Part shown: piece by piece, positions 16,025 through 26,005 of the stretch
Position numbering within the stretch: the stretch's first letter is position 1
Layout of the letters: every line of letters begins with the position of its first letter
Source of the DNA: Streptomyces sp. NBC_01264
Lineage (GTDB): Bacteria; Actinomycetota; Actinomycetes; Streptomycetales; Streptomycetaceae
NCBI RefSeq assembly: GCF_026340675.1
Contig: NZ_JAPEOX010000002.1
Span: 310,001-374,000 of the forward strand
Reading direction: 5' to 3'
Length of the DNA stretch: 64,000 nucleotides
Program-made: the position numbers and the translations under genes
The notes under the pieces: model-generated
Told to the model about the DNA's origin: nothing
Seen by the model: only the letters and a program-made list of their open reading frames with translations
The model's database searches: none

Positions 16025-17419
16025 TCAGGAAGCGGTGACCTTGGCGGGGAAGAGGGCGCTGGGTTTGCAGGTGCCCGAGGTGCACCGCACCGCCACCACG
16101 ATCTCGTCCCCCGCCTTGAAGGTGACCTCCGCGCTGAAGCGGACGCGCTCGTGCGTCAGCTTGGAGAGGTCGCGCTCGACTAGCTTGGTGTCGTTCTTGC
16201 GGATCTCCAGCGTGCCGCTGGAGCCCTGCGGATTGTCGAGGACGACCTCCGCGACCTTGATGGTCTGGCCCGCCTGCACCGTGCGCCTGCGCGTCGTGAA
16301 GCCCGAACTGCCCGCGATGGACGTGCCTTCGATGCGGATGTTTTCGGCGGTCGGCTCCGCCGGGCCGGGCGCGGGGGGCTTCGGGGGTGCGGGCTTCTCC
16401 GGCGCGGGCTTCTCCGGCGCGGGCTTCTCCGGCGCGGGCTTCTCCGGCGCGGGCTTCTCCGGCGCGGGCTTCTCCGGCGCGGGCTTCTCCGGTCCGGTGC
16501 CGTTGCCCGAGGCCCCGGAGTCGTTGGAACCGCCCTGGGGCCCGGGCTGGTTCTGGCCCCCGGGAGGCGGCGACGGGTCCTGCTGCGGAGTTCCGGGCGC
16601 CGGCGTGTCGCCCGGGGCCGGCGGAGGCTGGGGTCCCCCCGAGGGATCCGGAAGCCCACCGGTGGTGGCCTTCGACTTGGGCGCGTCGTTCAAGAAGGTC
16701 GGTACCAGGACGGCGAGGAGGATCACCCCGGCGATGGCAAACGTCAGCGCCCTGGGCAACCAGCGCGGCAGCATGGGCGGCTGGATCACCACACCGGCGG
16801 TGTCGAGCACGGTCCCGTCCGAGGCCGTCAGGCTGATCTCCACCGGCAGCGTCTTGGGCTGACCTGTGAGGAAACGCTTCCGCATCCGTATCCGGACGGG
16901 GATCAACTGCGTGGTTCCGCCTTCGATGACGGTCTGGACCGGCTTGAAGGCGAAGTCGATGTCCCCGCTCTCGTCCTTACCCGTGAACTGGACCGTGACC
17001 GGCCCGTTCCCGAAGTTGTCCACGGCCAGCTTGGTGCGCGCCCTGCGCGCTCCGCGAGCCGTCCGGGGCACGAGCTCGGCCGCCAGGTCCGCGTAGCCCC
17101 CGACCTCGACGCTGCCCTCTTGGATGACCGAGCCGTCGGTGTCCTCCTGGGCCATGATGCGCAGGGCGAAGGCCTTCTTCCCGCACGGTACGTCCGCCGA
17201 GCGGGGAGGCTCGAAGGTGAGGACGGCCACCGCGTCGTCGCCGGGGAAGACGTTGACGCTCGCCGGCCGCACTGTGGCCCATTCGGCCGTCTCCCCCAGA
17301 ACGTCCAGGGTGAAGGTGTCCACGGTGCGACCCGTGTTGTGCAGCCGTACGGAGCAGGTGACGCTTTCACCTGCCTCGACGCTGACATCCGGTTCGTCCA
17401 GTGATGCGATGACTCCCAT
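16025..17419 (-). CDS. CisA-like single-TM membrane protein of the contractile injection system
   Basis: The 464-residue protein has no signal peptide. Residues 1-210 form a beta-rich region with LDEPDVSVEAGESVTCSV and DTFTLDVLGETAEWATVRP, resembling Ig-like repeats. One membrane helix spans about 222-243. A Pro/Gly linker with seven EKPAP repeats (311-345) and a C-terminal beta domain (about 360-464) follow. The layout and CIS context match the membrane protein known as CisA in S. coelicolor, reported to dock CIS particles at the membrane before firing; that identity is my inference. It is followed by the PAAR gene, and a 131-aa gene is divergent. Confidence 0.7.
   Translation of the reverse strand: MGVIASLDEPDVSVEAGESVTCSVRLHNTGRTVDTFTLDVLGETAEWATVRPASVNVFPGDDAVAVLTFEPPRSADVPCGKKAFALRIMAQEDTDGSVIQEGSVEVGGYADLAAELVPRTARGARRARTKLAVDNFGNGPVTVQFTGKDESGDIDFAFKPVQTVIEGGTTQLIPVRIRMRKRFLTGQPKTLPVEISLTASDGTVLDTAGVVIQPPMLPRWLPRALTFAIAGVILLAVLVPTFLNDAPKSKATTGGLPDPSGGPQPPPAPGDTPAPGTPQQDPSPPPGGQNQPGPQGGSNDSGASGNGTGPEKPAPEKPAPEKPAPEKPAPEKPAPEKPAPEKPAPPKPPAPGPAEPTAENIRIEGTSIAGSSGFTTRRRTVQAGQTIKVAEVVLDNPQGSSGTLEIRKNDTKLVERDLSKLTHERVRFSAEVTFKAGDEIVVAVRCTSGTCKPSALFPAKVTAS
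16385..16489 (-). repeat. Seven tandem 15-bp coding repeats (EKPAP)
   Basis: The 15-bp unit, read on the minus strand as GAGAAGCCCGCGCCG or its near-identical form, is repeated seven times and encodes EKPAP in the extracytoplasmic linker of the CisA-like protein. The near identity at DNA level indicates recent expansion. Confidence 0.85.
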
Positions 17420-17553
17420 GCGTCCACTGTCCCGGGCCGGGCCAAGTGTGGACATACATGTTCGGGCAGCGGTGAGGGAAAGCTCCCGCCTCCCTTCGCG
17501 CAGAATCGCGGCCGAGGGCCGGACGGAGCGGCGTATGGCGGGACAATGGGCGA

Positions 17554-17949
17554 ATGGACATCAGAGAGTCGGAACCACCGACATGGAATCCGGCCCAGCT
17601 GCTGGAGTTCGACATCACGAGCAACGAGATACGGGACGGACTGGTCTCCTTCCGTGCCGATACGCTGGCCTTCCGCTTCACTCCCCGGCCGCAGACCGCG
17701 CCTGTCACGTGCACGGTGGAACTGCGGGAGTACCTGGGTGGAGGGTCGGAGGGCAGCGTTCTGCTGAACGGCACTGCCAGCGCCACCGTCAAGCGGAACC
17801 AGTCGTCCGACACCTGGCTGAGCTTCAGCGGGTTCGGCTGGCAGGACGCGACGCGGACCAGGCCGGTGACACGGTGCTACTACCGGGTGTCGCTGGACTG
17901 CGACTCCACGGTGCGGGTGGCGATCTGCGGCGAGGAACGGCTCTTCTAA
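17554..17949 (+). CDS. Conserved-looking small protein of unknown function in the CIS locus
   Basis: A 131-residue soluble protein without signal peptide or membrane segment. Its pattern, with RDGLVSFRADTLAFRFTP, VTCTVELREYLGG and TRCYYRVSLDCDSTVRVAICG, suggests an all-beta fold with three or four Cys. I do not recognise a family. It is divergent from the CisA-like gene with 134 bp between the starts, where both promoters must lie. Its place inside the CIS locus makes a role in regulation, folding or cargo possible, but nothing in the sequence proves it. Confidence 0.65.
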   Translation: MDIRESEPPTWNPAQLLEFDITSNEIRDGLVSFRADTLAFRFTPRPQTAPVTCTVELREYLGGGSEGSVLLNGTASATVKRNQSSDTWLSFSGFGWQDATRTRPVTRCYYRVSLDCDSTVRVAICGEERLF

Positions 17950-18122
17950 AGTGCCCTTACGGCGGCCCGCCGACGCCTCAACGGACAATCCTTCGCACCG
18001 GCTCCGCTATCCCTCCTTTAACCTTCGCGGCCACACCATGGATGCATCGACCTCGAACCGACCGTCCCACAGGACGTCGACCGGAGGCCACTCCTCAGTT
18101 CTACGCATCCAAGAGGGAATTC

Positions 18123-18752
18123 ATGCCGAACAGGATCAGTGTTTTCGTCCACGCCCTGGACTCCATTTCAGAGCTGGGCGTCATCGCCGCCCTCCGTCTC
18201 CGCCCCGAAGTACACATCGTGGAGCGCCAGGACGCCGACCCGGACACCGTCGCCGTCCTCGTGGTCGACGAGATCGACGACGCCGCCGTCTCCCTGGTCA
18301 AGTCGACCCGGGGCCAGGGCATCCAGCGCATCGTGCTCGTCGCCTCCTCCCTGGAGGACAACGGTGTGTTCGCCGCCGCCGAAGCGGGCATCAGCGGTCT
18401 CGCGCGTCGCAAGGACGTCACGGCCGACGGACTCGTCCAGGTGATCACCTCGGTCAACCGGGGCGCCGGCGTCCTCCCGCCCGACCTTGTCGGCAGCCTC
18501 CTCAAGCAGGTGTCCAAGCTCCAGCACCAGGCTTCCGTCCCGCGGGGCGGCCAGCGGTACTCCGGCATCACCGACCGTGAGGCCGACGTGCTCCGCCTGG
18601 TGTCCCAGGGCCTGGACACCAACGAGATCGCCCAGGAGCTGTGTTACTCGGAACGGACGGTGAAGAACACGCTCCACGCCATCAACAACCGGTTCAACCT
18701 GCGCAACCGCCCCCACGCCGTCGCCTACGCCATCCGCGAGGGTCTGATCTGA
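18123..18752 (+). CDS. LuxR-family regulator with a degenerate receiver domain
   Basis: The 209-residue protein has a C-terminal LuxR/GerE HTH (about 143-209): ITDREADVLRLVSQGLDTNEIAQEL and YSERTVKNTLHAINNRFNLRNR. The N-terminal half resembles a receiver fold but lacks the usual phospho-acceptor context and the conserved Lys (it has ARRKD where LLKD is expected), so it is probably not controlled by phosphorylation. GAGGGAA precedes the ATG. It lies in the middle of the CIS locus and is a good candidate for its regulator. A very strong terminator follows directly. Confidence 0.85.
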   Translation: MPNRISVFVHALDSISELGVIAALRLRPEVHIVERQDADPDTVAVLVVDEIDDAAVSLVKSTRGQGIQRIVLVASSLEDNGVFAAAEAGISGLARRKDVTADGLVQVITSVNRGAGVLPPDLVGSLLKQVSKLQHQASVPRGGQRYSGITDREADVLRLVSQGLDTNEIAQELCYSERTVKNTLHAINNRFNLRNRPHAVAYAIREGLI

Positions 18753-18768
18753 CCGACGCGCGGTACAG

Positions 18769-18824
18769 CACCGGAGCGGGTGGGGAGACAGAACGGAAGT
18801 TCTGTCTCCCCACCCGCTCCGGTG
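18769..18824 (+). terminator. Very strong hairpin terminator after the LuxR gene
   Basis: A perfect 26-bp stem (18769-18794 with 18799-18824) closes on a GGAA tetraloop, 17 bp past the stop. It would stop transcription in both directions and isolates the LuxR gene from the leftward sensor kinase operon. Confidence 0.92.
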
Positions 18825-18869
18825 TGTGTGGCCGCCCCCGTGTGAGGCCACGGCGCACGCCGGTGCACC

Positions 18870-18980
18870 TCACTCGTGGCGCGCACCCGCCTTCCGCTCC
18901 CTGCGCCAGCGCTCGAGTTCCCGGCGCGAGCTGCGACAGGTACGCCAGTGACGGTAGATCAGATGAAGCATGGCTCCCAC
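18870..18980 (-). CDS. Small Arg-rich protein (36 aa)
   Basis: A GTG start (18978-18980) preceded by AAGGAGG at good spacing opens a 36-residue frame: a short hydrophobic start (MGAMLHLIYRHW) and then a strongly basic helix ending in RKAGARHE. It is downstream of the sensor kinase gene on the same strand with a 31-bp gap, so it may belong to that operon. I do not recognise it. The ribosome site is the main argument that it is translated. Confidence 0.5.
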   Translation of the reverse strand: MGAMLHLIYRHWRTCRSSRRELERWRRERKAGARHE

Positions 18981-19011
18981 GAGCTGTCCTCCTTCGAACG
19001 GTCGGCAGAAC

Positions 19012-20334
19012 TCAGGACGCTCCGCCGGAGCCCCTGCGGGTGTCGGCCGGGCGGTGCGCGGCCTGGGGTCCGCCGAAGGAGACCGTGACGCGTGCGCCTC
19101 CGGTCGGCGAGGTACTCAGGACGAGCCGGCCACCGGAGATCGTCGCCGTGCGGCGGGCGATGTCCAGGCCGAGTCCACTCGATCCGCCGGTGCTCCGGCC
19201 GCGTTCCACCACACGCAGGTCCGAGAACCCCGGCCCGTCGTCGTCGATCGCCAGCTCGGCGCCACCGTCCGGATCGGCTCGTACGGTGATCCGCACGCCC
19301 GCCGTTTCCGGGGTGTGGGTGAACACGTTCTCGAGCAGGACGTCCACGGCCGCTTCGAGTTCGGCCTGCGGGACATACACCTGGCAGCCGGTGTCCTGCA
19401 CCGTCAGCTCACAGGCGCGTCCCTGTTCCTCGGCCAGCACCTCCCAGAACGCGACGCGTTCGGCCACCACCATGTCCAGGAAGGCCGTCAGACCACCCTT
19501 CGCGGCGATGGGTTTGCGGGCATGCCGAATGACCCTCGTGACCTCGGTGTTGAGGTCGTGGAGGGCCGAGAGGATTCGTTCGCCCTGCCGGCGGTCCTTG
19601 AGGGCCTCGGCCTGGAGCATCAGGGAGGTGATCGGGGTGCGCAACCGGTGGGAAAGGTCGGCCAGCGACTCGCGTTCGTTCGCGACGAGGGCGTCGAGCC
19701 TGGCCGCCAGCGCGTTGAGGGTGATGCCGAGTTGGTGGAGTTCCGGTGGGCCGGCCCCGGTGAAGCGGGAGTCCAGGCGTCCCTGGCGCAGGTCGGCCGC
19801 GACGTCCGTCAGCTCCTGCGCGGTGCGCACGACCGAGCGTGCGAGGCGGTCGGCGAACACCACGGAGACGGCGGGCAGCACGACGGCGGCAGCGGCGAGC
19901 AGGGCGATGACCCTCAGTGTTTCCTCGCCGGCCTCCGCGGTGTCCACCGCGACGTCTATCTGGGCCTCGCCGCCGGGCATGGGTACGGCAAGACTCGCGA
20001 CCCTGTCCCCCCGGCACGTCCACTGCTCCAGGTCGTCGGCGTGTGGTTCCGGTTGCTGCAGGCACGGTACGGGTGCTCCGTAGCGCGTGCCCGAGGGCAT
20101 GACCACGGTGGCGCGGACGTTGCGCTGCTGGGAGTCGATCCAGGAGGTGAGCTGCCCGGTGCCCGAACCCGCCGACTCGCGCGTCAGGGTGGCGAGGGTC
20201 TGGGCCTGCAGGACGGCGTCGTGATCGGCTTGCGCCAGGTGGGCGTATGCCGCGTAGAAGGTCAGCGGGATGCCCAGCAGAATCACGGTCAGCAGCGTGG
20301 TCAGCACACTGACCAGCGCGAATTTCGTGCGCAT
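19012..20334 (-). CDS. Sensor histidine kinase
   Basis: A 440-residue membrane kinase. Segments at about 8-28 and 142-162 flank an extracellular sensor region of some 110 residues with two Cys (PCLQQ and WTCRGD). HAMP follows, then HisKA with LADLSHRLRTPITSL (the His is the phospho-acceptor), an N box in VDVLLENVFTHTPE, DDDGPGF and GLGLDIARR of the ATP lid. It would phosphorylate the response regulator whose stop is 1 bp upstream of its ATG, so the pair is one operon. The signal is unknown; the location within the CIS locus suggests an envelope stress input. Confidence 0.9.
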   Translation of the reverse strand: MRTKFALVSVLTTLLTVILLGIPLTFYAAYAHLAQADHDAVLQAQTLATLTRESAGSGTGQLTSWIDSQQRNVRATVVMPSGTRYGAPVPCLQQPEPHADDLEQWTCRGDRVASLAVPMPGGEAQIDVAVDTAEAGEETLRVIALLAAAAVVLPAVSVVFADRLARSVVRTAQELTDVAADLRQGRLDSRFTGAGPPELHQLGITLNALAARLDALVANERESLADLSHRLRTPITSLMLQAEALKDRRQGERILSALHDLNTEVTRVIRHARKPIAAKGGLTAFLDMVVAERVAFWEVLAEEQGRACELTVQDTGCQVYVPQAELEAAVDVLLENVFTHTPETAGVRITVRADPDGGAELAIDDDGPGFSDLRVVERGRSTGGSSGLGLDIARRTATISGGRLVLSTSPTGGARVTVSFGGPQAAHRPADTRRGSGGAS

Positions 20335-20335
20335 G

Positions 20336-21028
20336 CTAGGCCGCAGGTGCGGCGATCTTCACTCCGACGCCGCGCACGCTGTGCAGGTAGCGCGGCTCGG
20401 CCGCGGTCTCCCCGAGGCGTCGGCGGAGCCAGGACAGGTGAACGTCGATCGTCTTCTCACTCGCGCCGAAGGCGTCGTCCCAGATCTCGTTCAGCAGTTC
20501 GTCCTTGCTGACGACCCGCCCCGCATGGCGCGCGAGGTAGGCGAGGAGCCGGAACTCCTTGGGCCGCATCTCCAGCTCCCTGCCGTCGAGGACGGCGGTG
20601 TGTGCCTCCATGTCGATGCTGAGGCCGCCGACGTGGTAGACGCTCTCCTGGTGCCGGCCCCCGGAGCGCCGCAGCACGGCGCGGATCCGGGCGTCGAGGT
20701 GCTCCGCGGAGAACGGCTTGACGACGTAGTCGTCGGCGCCGAGGTTGAGGGCGCGCACGATGTGGCTGTCATCGTCCCGGGCGCTGGAGACCAGCACGGG
20801 GGTGTTCACCGTGGCACGGAGCATCTTGAGCACGTCGAGGCCGTCGATGTCGGGGAGCCCGAGGTCGAGCACGATCACTCCTCCCGGAGCGGCCGCGGCG
20901 GCGTGGCTGAGGCCGTCGGCGCCGCGCGAGACGGCGTGCACGTCGTACTTCATCTTTCGGAGTGAGGCGGAGAGGCACTCGCGGATCTCCGCGTCGTCCT
21001 CGATCACCGTTACGCGCGTCCAAGCCAT
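20336..21028 (-). CDS. OmpR-family response regulator
   Basis: The 230-residue protein has a receiver domain with acidic pocket EDD at 10-12, phospho-acceptor Asp55 (VIVLDLGLPD) and Lys104 (YVVKPFS), and a C-terminal winged helix (EMRPKEFRLLAYLARHAGRVVSKDELL to SEKTIDVHLSWLRRRLGE and YLHSVRGVGVKI). It partners the kinase encoded directly downstream. The ATG at 21028 follows GGAGACGAGCT and gives the normal family length; upstream in-frame starts would add unneeded residues. Confidence 0.92.
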   Translation of the reverse strand: MAWTRVTVIEDDAEIRECLSASLRKMKYDVHAVSRGADGLSHAAAAAPGGVIVLDLGLPDIDGLDVLKMLRATVNTPVLVSSARDDDSHIVRALNLGADDYVVKPFSAEHLDARIRAVLRRSGGRHQESVYHVGGLSIDMEAHTAVLDGRELEMRPKEFRLLAYLARHAGRVVSKDELLNEIWDDAFGASEKTIDVHLSWLRRRLGETAAEPRYLHSVRGVGVKIAAPAA

Positions 21029-21223
21029 AGCTCGTCTCCGTGCCTCGGTGGCGCCTCGGACGGCGCCCTCGGACATCAGAGTCCCGCGGACGGGGGTGGT
21101 CCGGGATCGGGGGATCGCTGGACTCGACCGGAGTGGGGCGTGCCCACCGATAGGGGGACGGCGTGCGGCCCTCGGCGTCCCCCGCCCCGGCTACGGGGCG
21201 GCCGTACGGAGCCGCACGGGAGA

Positions 21224-21252
21224 CTCCCGTCCGTGCGCCGCACGGACGGGAG
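21224..21252 (-). terminator. Hairpin downstream of the NarL-type regulator gene
   Basis: A perfect 13-bp stem with a 3-base loop (21224-21236 with 21240-21252) about 75 bp beyond the stop of the NarL-type gene and upstream of the OmpR-type gene. It would make the two regulator genes separate transcripts. Confidence 0.75.
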
Positions 21253-21326
21253 GACGGGTAGACAGGACGACGGGAGCACGGGAGTGCAGGCAGCAGGCGG
21301 ATCACCCGGCGCGCCGTGCTCGGCGC

Positions 21327-21965
21327 TCAGTCGAGCAGGCCGCGGCGCATGCCCTCGGCGACAGCGGCCGCGCGATCGCCGACCCCGAGCTTCTCGTACA
21401 GGTGCTGGGCGTGCGTCTTGATCGTGCTGGGCGCCAGGAAGAGCTTCTGCGCGATCTGCGGGATGCTCATCCCTTCAGCGAAATCGCGCAGCACTTCCAG
21501 CTCCCTGGAAGTGAAGACCGGGCCGCCCGACTGGGCCCGCATGCGGATCTCATCGGCGACTCCGCCCGCGAGTTCCGCGGGGATCACCGTCTTGCCCGCC
21601 GCCGCCTGACGCACCGCCTCGACCAGCTCGGTCCGCTTGGCGTCCTTGAGCATGTAGCCGGCGGCGCCTTCCTCCAGGGCTCGGAAGACCAGCTCACTGT
21701 TCTGGAAGGCGCTGACGATCACCACCCGGGTCTCGAGCTTCCACTGGGCGACCGAGCGGGTGAGGGCGATGCCGTCCATGTCCGGCATCCGGAAGTCGAC
21801 GAGCGCGACGTCCGGGGCAAGATCCTTGATCATTTTGAGGGCTTCGCGTCCGTTCGAGGCTTCACCCACCACCTCGATCGTTCCGCTCCAGGCCAGCGCC
21901 CTGCGGACGCCCTCGCGGTAGAGCGGATGGTCGTCCGCGATGACGACCCGCGTGCGTTCCGTCAT
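21327..21965 (-). CDS. NarL/FixJ-family response regulator
   Basis: A 212-residue response regulator with DDHPLYREG at 11-19, phospho-acceptor Asp57 (VALVDFRMPDMDG) and GYMLKDAK with the conserved Lys. The C-terminal LuxR HTH reads FTSRELEVLRDFAEGMSIPQIAQKLFLAPSTIKTHAQHLYEKLGV. No cognate kinase gene is adjacent, so it is an orphan whose phosphate donor is elsewhere. The ATG at 21965 follows GAGG at suitable spacing. The WhiB gene lies upstream on the same strand. Confidence 0.9.
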   Translation of the reverse strand: MTERTRVVIADDHPLYREGVRRALAWSGTIEVVGEASNGREALKMIKDLAPDVALVDFRMPDMDGIALTRSVAQWKLETRVVIVSAFQNSELVFRALEEGAAGYMLKDAKRTELVEAVRQAAAGKTVIPAELAGGVADEIRMRAQSGGPVFTSRELEVLRDFAEGMSIPQIAQKLFLAPSTIKTHAQHLYEKLGVGDRAAAVAEGMRRGLLD

Positions 21966-22069
21966 GGAAGGCTCACCTCGGAACTCCTGGCGCCTGCGAG
22001 CGGGGCGGGTCAGCCCCGTGCCTCGAGGATAGTCCCGGAACGCAGCATCGGCCCGGCGAGGCGTACTGG

Positions 22070-22294
22070 TCAGGGCCACCCTCGCTCGGCAGCGGTCAGC
22101 CCTCCCCAGATACCGAAGGGCTCCTTGGCCCTCACCGCGTGCGCACGGCATTGCGCCCGCACCGGGCAACCGCGGCACGCGCGCAGCGCGCTGGCCGCCC
22201 GCACCGCGCTCTGCGCGTAGAAGGCCTCGACGTCCATACCGCTGCAAGCGGCCGAGTCCGTCCAGTCCCCAATGCGTCGCCCATCCTCGTTCAA
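22070..22294 (-). CDS. WhiB-family iron-sulfur regulator
   Basis: The 74-residue protein has the four Fe-S Cys at positions 17, 40, 43 and 49 (SAACSG, then CRGCPVRAQC) and the GIWGG turn that docks on the principal sigma factor. WhiB proteins control development, redox responses and cell death in actinomycetes. I chose the TTG at 22292-22294 because GGGAGGGG lies 8 bases upstream and the length fits the family; a longer in-frame start is possible. It sits among CIS-locus regulators. Confidence 0.87.
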   Translation of the reverse strand: MNEDGRRIGDWTDSAACSGMDVEAFYAQSAVRAASALRACRGCPVRAQCRAHAVRAKEPFGIWGGLTAAERGWP

Positions 22295-22484
22295 GGCCGT
22301 TCCCCTCCCGCGTGCGGACCGAGCATGCGGCCGGACGGCCGTGGGGTGGCCGCTGAGCCCCGCAGCCACCCGCCGTCGGCCGGTCACGGTCCGACGCTAC
22401 GGCTCGCCGCCGGGCGCCGGCATCGGCCGTAGGGCGATGCGCCCGGCTCCCGTGTGGCGGACTCGTGGCGTAGTACGTCGGGGT

Positions 22485-22724
22485 TCACCAGCCTTTTTCC
22501 CGGCGTCCGTCCAACAGCGGAGGCAGGAGGTGGAGGAGGGGGGTCTGCGCTTCCGGCTCGTCGGCTTCCGGCCCGGGGAGCAGGCCCAGCATTCCCAGCA
22601 GCGTCTCGCAGTCAGCGGCGTCACGGGACCGGGAGGCGACGACGGCGCGAGCGAGACGGAACTCGTTCTCGTCCGGCGGCGCCATCCTGAGCATGTCCTG
22701 CTGGAACACGTCATGTCGGATCAT
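22485..22724 (-). CDS. Small protein of unknown function downstream of the Rpf-like gene
   Basis: A 79-residue soluble frame starting MIRHDVFQQDMLRMAPPDENEF and ending in DGRREKGW. It begins 18 bp after the Rpf-like stop on the same strand, and its amino-acid makeup is ordinary for an expressed protein. There is a weak ribosome site (GGAAG). Family unknown. It may be the last gene of the CIS-proximal operon. Confidence 0.55.
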   Translation of the reverse strand: MIRHDVFQQDMLRMAPPDENEFRLARAVVASRSRDAADCETLLGMLGLLPGPEADEPEAQTPLLHLLPPLLDGRREKGW

Positions 22725-22742
22725 GGTGGATGCTTCCGTTCC

Positions 22743-23372
22743 TCAGGTCGTCCGGACGGGGCCGGGTACGTGCAGGAGCTGGCCCACCCGGATCAGGTTC
22801 GGGTCGGGGACGGTGGCAAGATTGGCTTCGTGCAGCACTTCCCAGTCCGGCAGGCCGTGCGACCGCGCGATGCCCGCGAGAGTGTCGCCGGCCTGCACGG
22901 TGTACGTGCCTTCGGCGGCTTCCGGGATCGTCTGCGTCGCCGGCGGCTCCTGCGCCGGGGGCTGTGCCGGCGGCTGCTGCGTGACGGAGGCCCGCTGCCC
23001 TCTCAACGCCTTCGAGCAATTCCCCCACGCGTCCTTGCCCTGGCCGGCGAGCACCTTCTCCGCAATGGCTATCTGCTGTTCCTTCGTGGCCAGGTGGGCG
23101 TTCGGGGCGTACGCATGTCCGCCGAATGCCTGCCAGGTCGAGGACGAGAACTGCAGGCCGCCGTAGTAGCCGTTTCCGGTGTTTATCGCGTACTTGCCGC
23201 CACTCTCGCACTGCGCCACCTGCTCCCAGGCGTGTGCCGTGGCCGCCTGTGCGCTGCCGCCGAGCAGCAGCGGGAGGGCGATACCGGCGCCGGTGACTCC
23301 TGCCGCGGCGGCCACCCGCCGGGTGCGCGAGACATTCGGTCGTCTTCGTCGGCCGGTTGCTTTTCCGAGCAT
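22743..23372 (-). CDS. Resuscitation-promoting-factor-like muramidase with LysM
   Basis: The 209-residue protein has a signal peptide (about 1-43, ending SAQA), an Rpf/transglycosylase domain at about 44-122 ([15 protein letters not shown] with catalytic Glu56, [35 protein letters not shown]), a Pro/Gln/Ala linker, and a C-terminal LysM ([17 protein letters not shown] to [10 protein letters not shown]). Such enzymes cut peptidoglycan glycan strands and promote spore germination or growth restart. It follows the zinc-ribbon CIS gene on the same strand with a 163-bp gap, so it could help the injection system through the wall. That link is inference from position. Confidence 0.9.
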   Translation of the reverse strand: MLGKATGRRRRPNVSRTRRVAAAAGVTGAGIALPLLLGGSAQAATAHAWEQVAQCESGGKYAINTGNGYYGGLQFSSSTWQAFGGHAYAPNAHLATKEQQIAIAEKVLAGQGKDAWGNCSKALRGQRASVTQQPPAQPPAQEPPATQTIPEAAEGTYTVQAGDTLAGIARSHGLPDWEVLHEANLATVPDPNLIRVGQLLHVPGPVRTT

Positions 23373-23535
23373 GGTCGGTTCCCTTCTTCACCGCCTGCAC
23401 GGCGGAGCACTGATGGTTCTTCACCTCCTGCCCGCGCTCTGCGCGATGCCCGGAATGTGATCTGGTTCCACGCTAGGCGGGCGTCTCCTAACGGCCGCCT
23501 AGCAGCGTGCCGTCCCCACCACATCGCCGGTTCCG

Positions 23536-25459
<1,924 letters not shown>

Positions 25460-25476
<17 letters not shown>

Positions 25477-26005
25477 GATCCAGCAACTCCACGGCACGGT
25501 GTACATGGGCGGGGACCGCGCCGGCGACCAGCGCCTCGACGGCCTCCCGCTGATCGGCGAGCGAGCGCGGCAGCCGGACGATGACCGCCGGTTCCGCGTC
25601 GGTCACCAGGCACCCCCCGGACCGGTCCGAGCACCGCACGCCGCCGCTGTCCCTGACCTCCAGCCAGGCCCCCGTCAGGGTGTGCAGCGCCGCGCGCAGT
25701 CCCTCGTAGGTACCACGGACCACGAACGATTCCGCGGCGTGCTTGAGGCGGGCCCGACGGGCCTGCGCGGGCAGGGTCTCCTCCACGGTGATGCCCAGCC
25801 AGCCGGCCAGCCAGGGCAGGAAGTCCTCCGGGGTCGTGTCCGGGTCCGCGTACGCCTCGAGCGAGTCGAGCACGGCGATCGCGGGTGCCAGTACGTCGTC
25901 GAGCCCGCTGGTGAAGCGCTGCGCGAAGTCGTCCTCCTGGTACACGGCCGGCAGGTACCGGCCGATCGGGTAAGGGGTGACCAGGTCGGTGACGGTGCCT
26001 CTCAT
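25460..26005 (-). CDS. Tail protein I-like baseplate component of the CIS
   Basis: A 181-residue protein with TPYPIGRYLPAVYQEDDFAQRF, LDSLEAYADPDTTPEDFLPWLAGWLGI and AAESFVVRGTYEGLRAAL, the pattern of phage tail protein I (P2 gpI) domains found in contractile baseplates. It probably links wedge and peripheral baseplate parts, together with the baseplate J protein encoded upstream. Its ATG overlaps the baseplate J stop (ATGA), and its end overlaps the zinc-ribbon gene by 17 bp, so all three are coupled. Confidence 0.85.

Noticed and set aside
16385..16489. CRISPR array suspicion for the 15-bp repeats
   Set aside because: Units are contiguous without spacers and encode a regular EKPAP linker.
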